The notes beneath the pieces were generated by a model, which did not search any database, was not told the origin of the DNA, and saw only the letters and a program-made list of their open reading frames with translations. DNA of 6,631 bases from an uncultured Oscillospiraceae bacterium (lineage in GTDB: Bacteria; Bacillota; Clostridia; Oscillospirales; Ruminococcaceae): contig CATNEU010000087.1 of the NCBI GenBank assembly GCA_950097605.1, positions 1-6,631 on the forward strand. The letters are read 5' to 3'. Shown in pieces: positions 5,062 to 6,631 of this stretch. Numbering within the stretch: position 1 is the stretch's first letter; every line of letters starts with the position of its first letter. The position numbers and the translations under genes were made by a program.

Positions 5062-6631
<1,570 letters not shown>

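Overview
The window is a GC-rich stretch of about 58% GC (estimated by eye), and every convincing gene lies on the minus strand. Gene content (pgk-tpiA-gpmI in this order, the Gram-positive arrangement), strong purine-rich Shine-Dalgarno sites, protein flavour and hairpin-rich intergenic DNA all suggest a high-GC Clostridia member, probably of the Oscillospiraceae/Ruminococcaceae type. The taxonomic call is an inference; no rRNA or other marker gene is present.

Layout in the direction of transcription, from right to left. (1) 6631-5062: an ABC exporter half-transporter with a fused membrane domain and ATPase, missing its N-terminus at the window edge. (2) 5061-4570: a 492-base gene-free stretch. 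It holds likely terminator hairpins for the ABC gene, a plus-strand terminator-like hairpin, a good sigma-A-type minus-strand promoter (TTGAAA-17-TAGAAT), and directly downstream a ~150-base imperfect palindrome with a perfect 17-bp core. Transcribed from that promoter, the palindrome would fold into one long hairpin starting almost at the 5' end of the pgk leader. (3) 4569-3379 pgk, (4) 3154-2387 tpiA, (5) 2200-683 gpmI: three intact lower-glycolysis genes. The two gaps, of 224 and 186 bases, each carry a strong hairpin. (6) 680-581: a hairpin touching the gpmI stop, then a rho-independent terminator for the operon. (7) 580-1: gene-free repeat DNA, with two full copies and one truncated copy of a ~103-bp hairpin-bearing tandem repeat (301-565) and a 149-bp element bounded by perfect 16-bp inverted repeats (41-189).

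Together pgk, tpiA and gpmI cover triose-phosphate interconversion, ATP formation from 1,3-bisphosphoglycerate and 3-phosphoglycerate to 2-phosphoglycerate conversion. gap and eno are not adjacent within the window. The ABC exporter appears to be a separate transcription unit with no evident functional link. The coding content is ordinary. The non-coding architecture (long hairpin leader, intercistronic hairpins, downstream repeats) is the part worth a second look.
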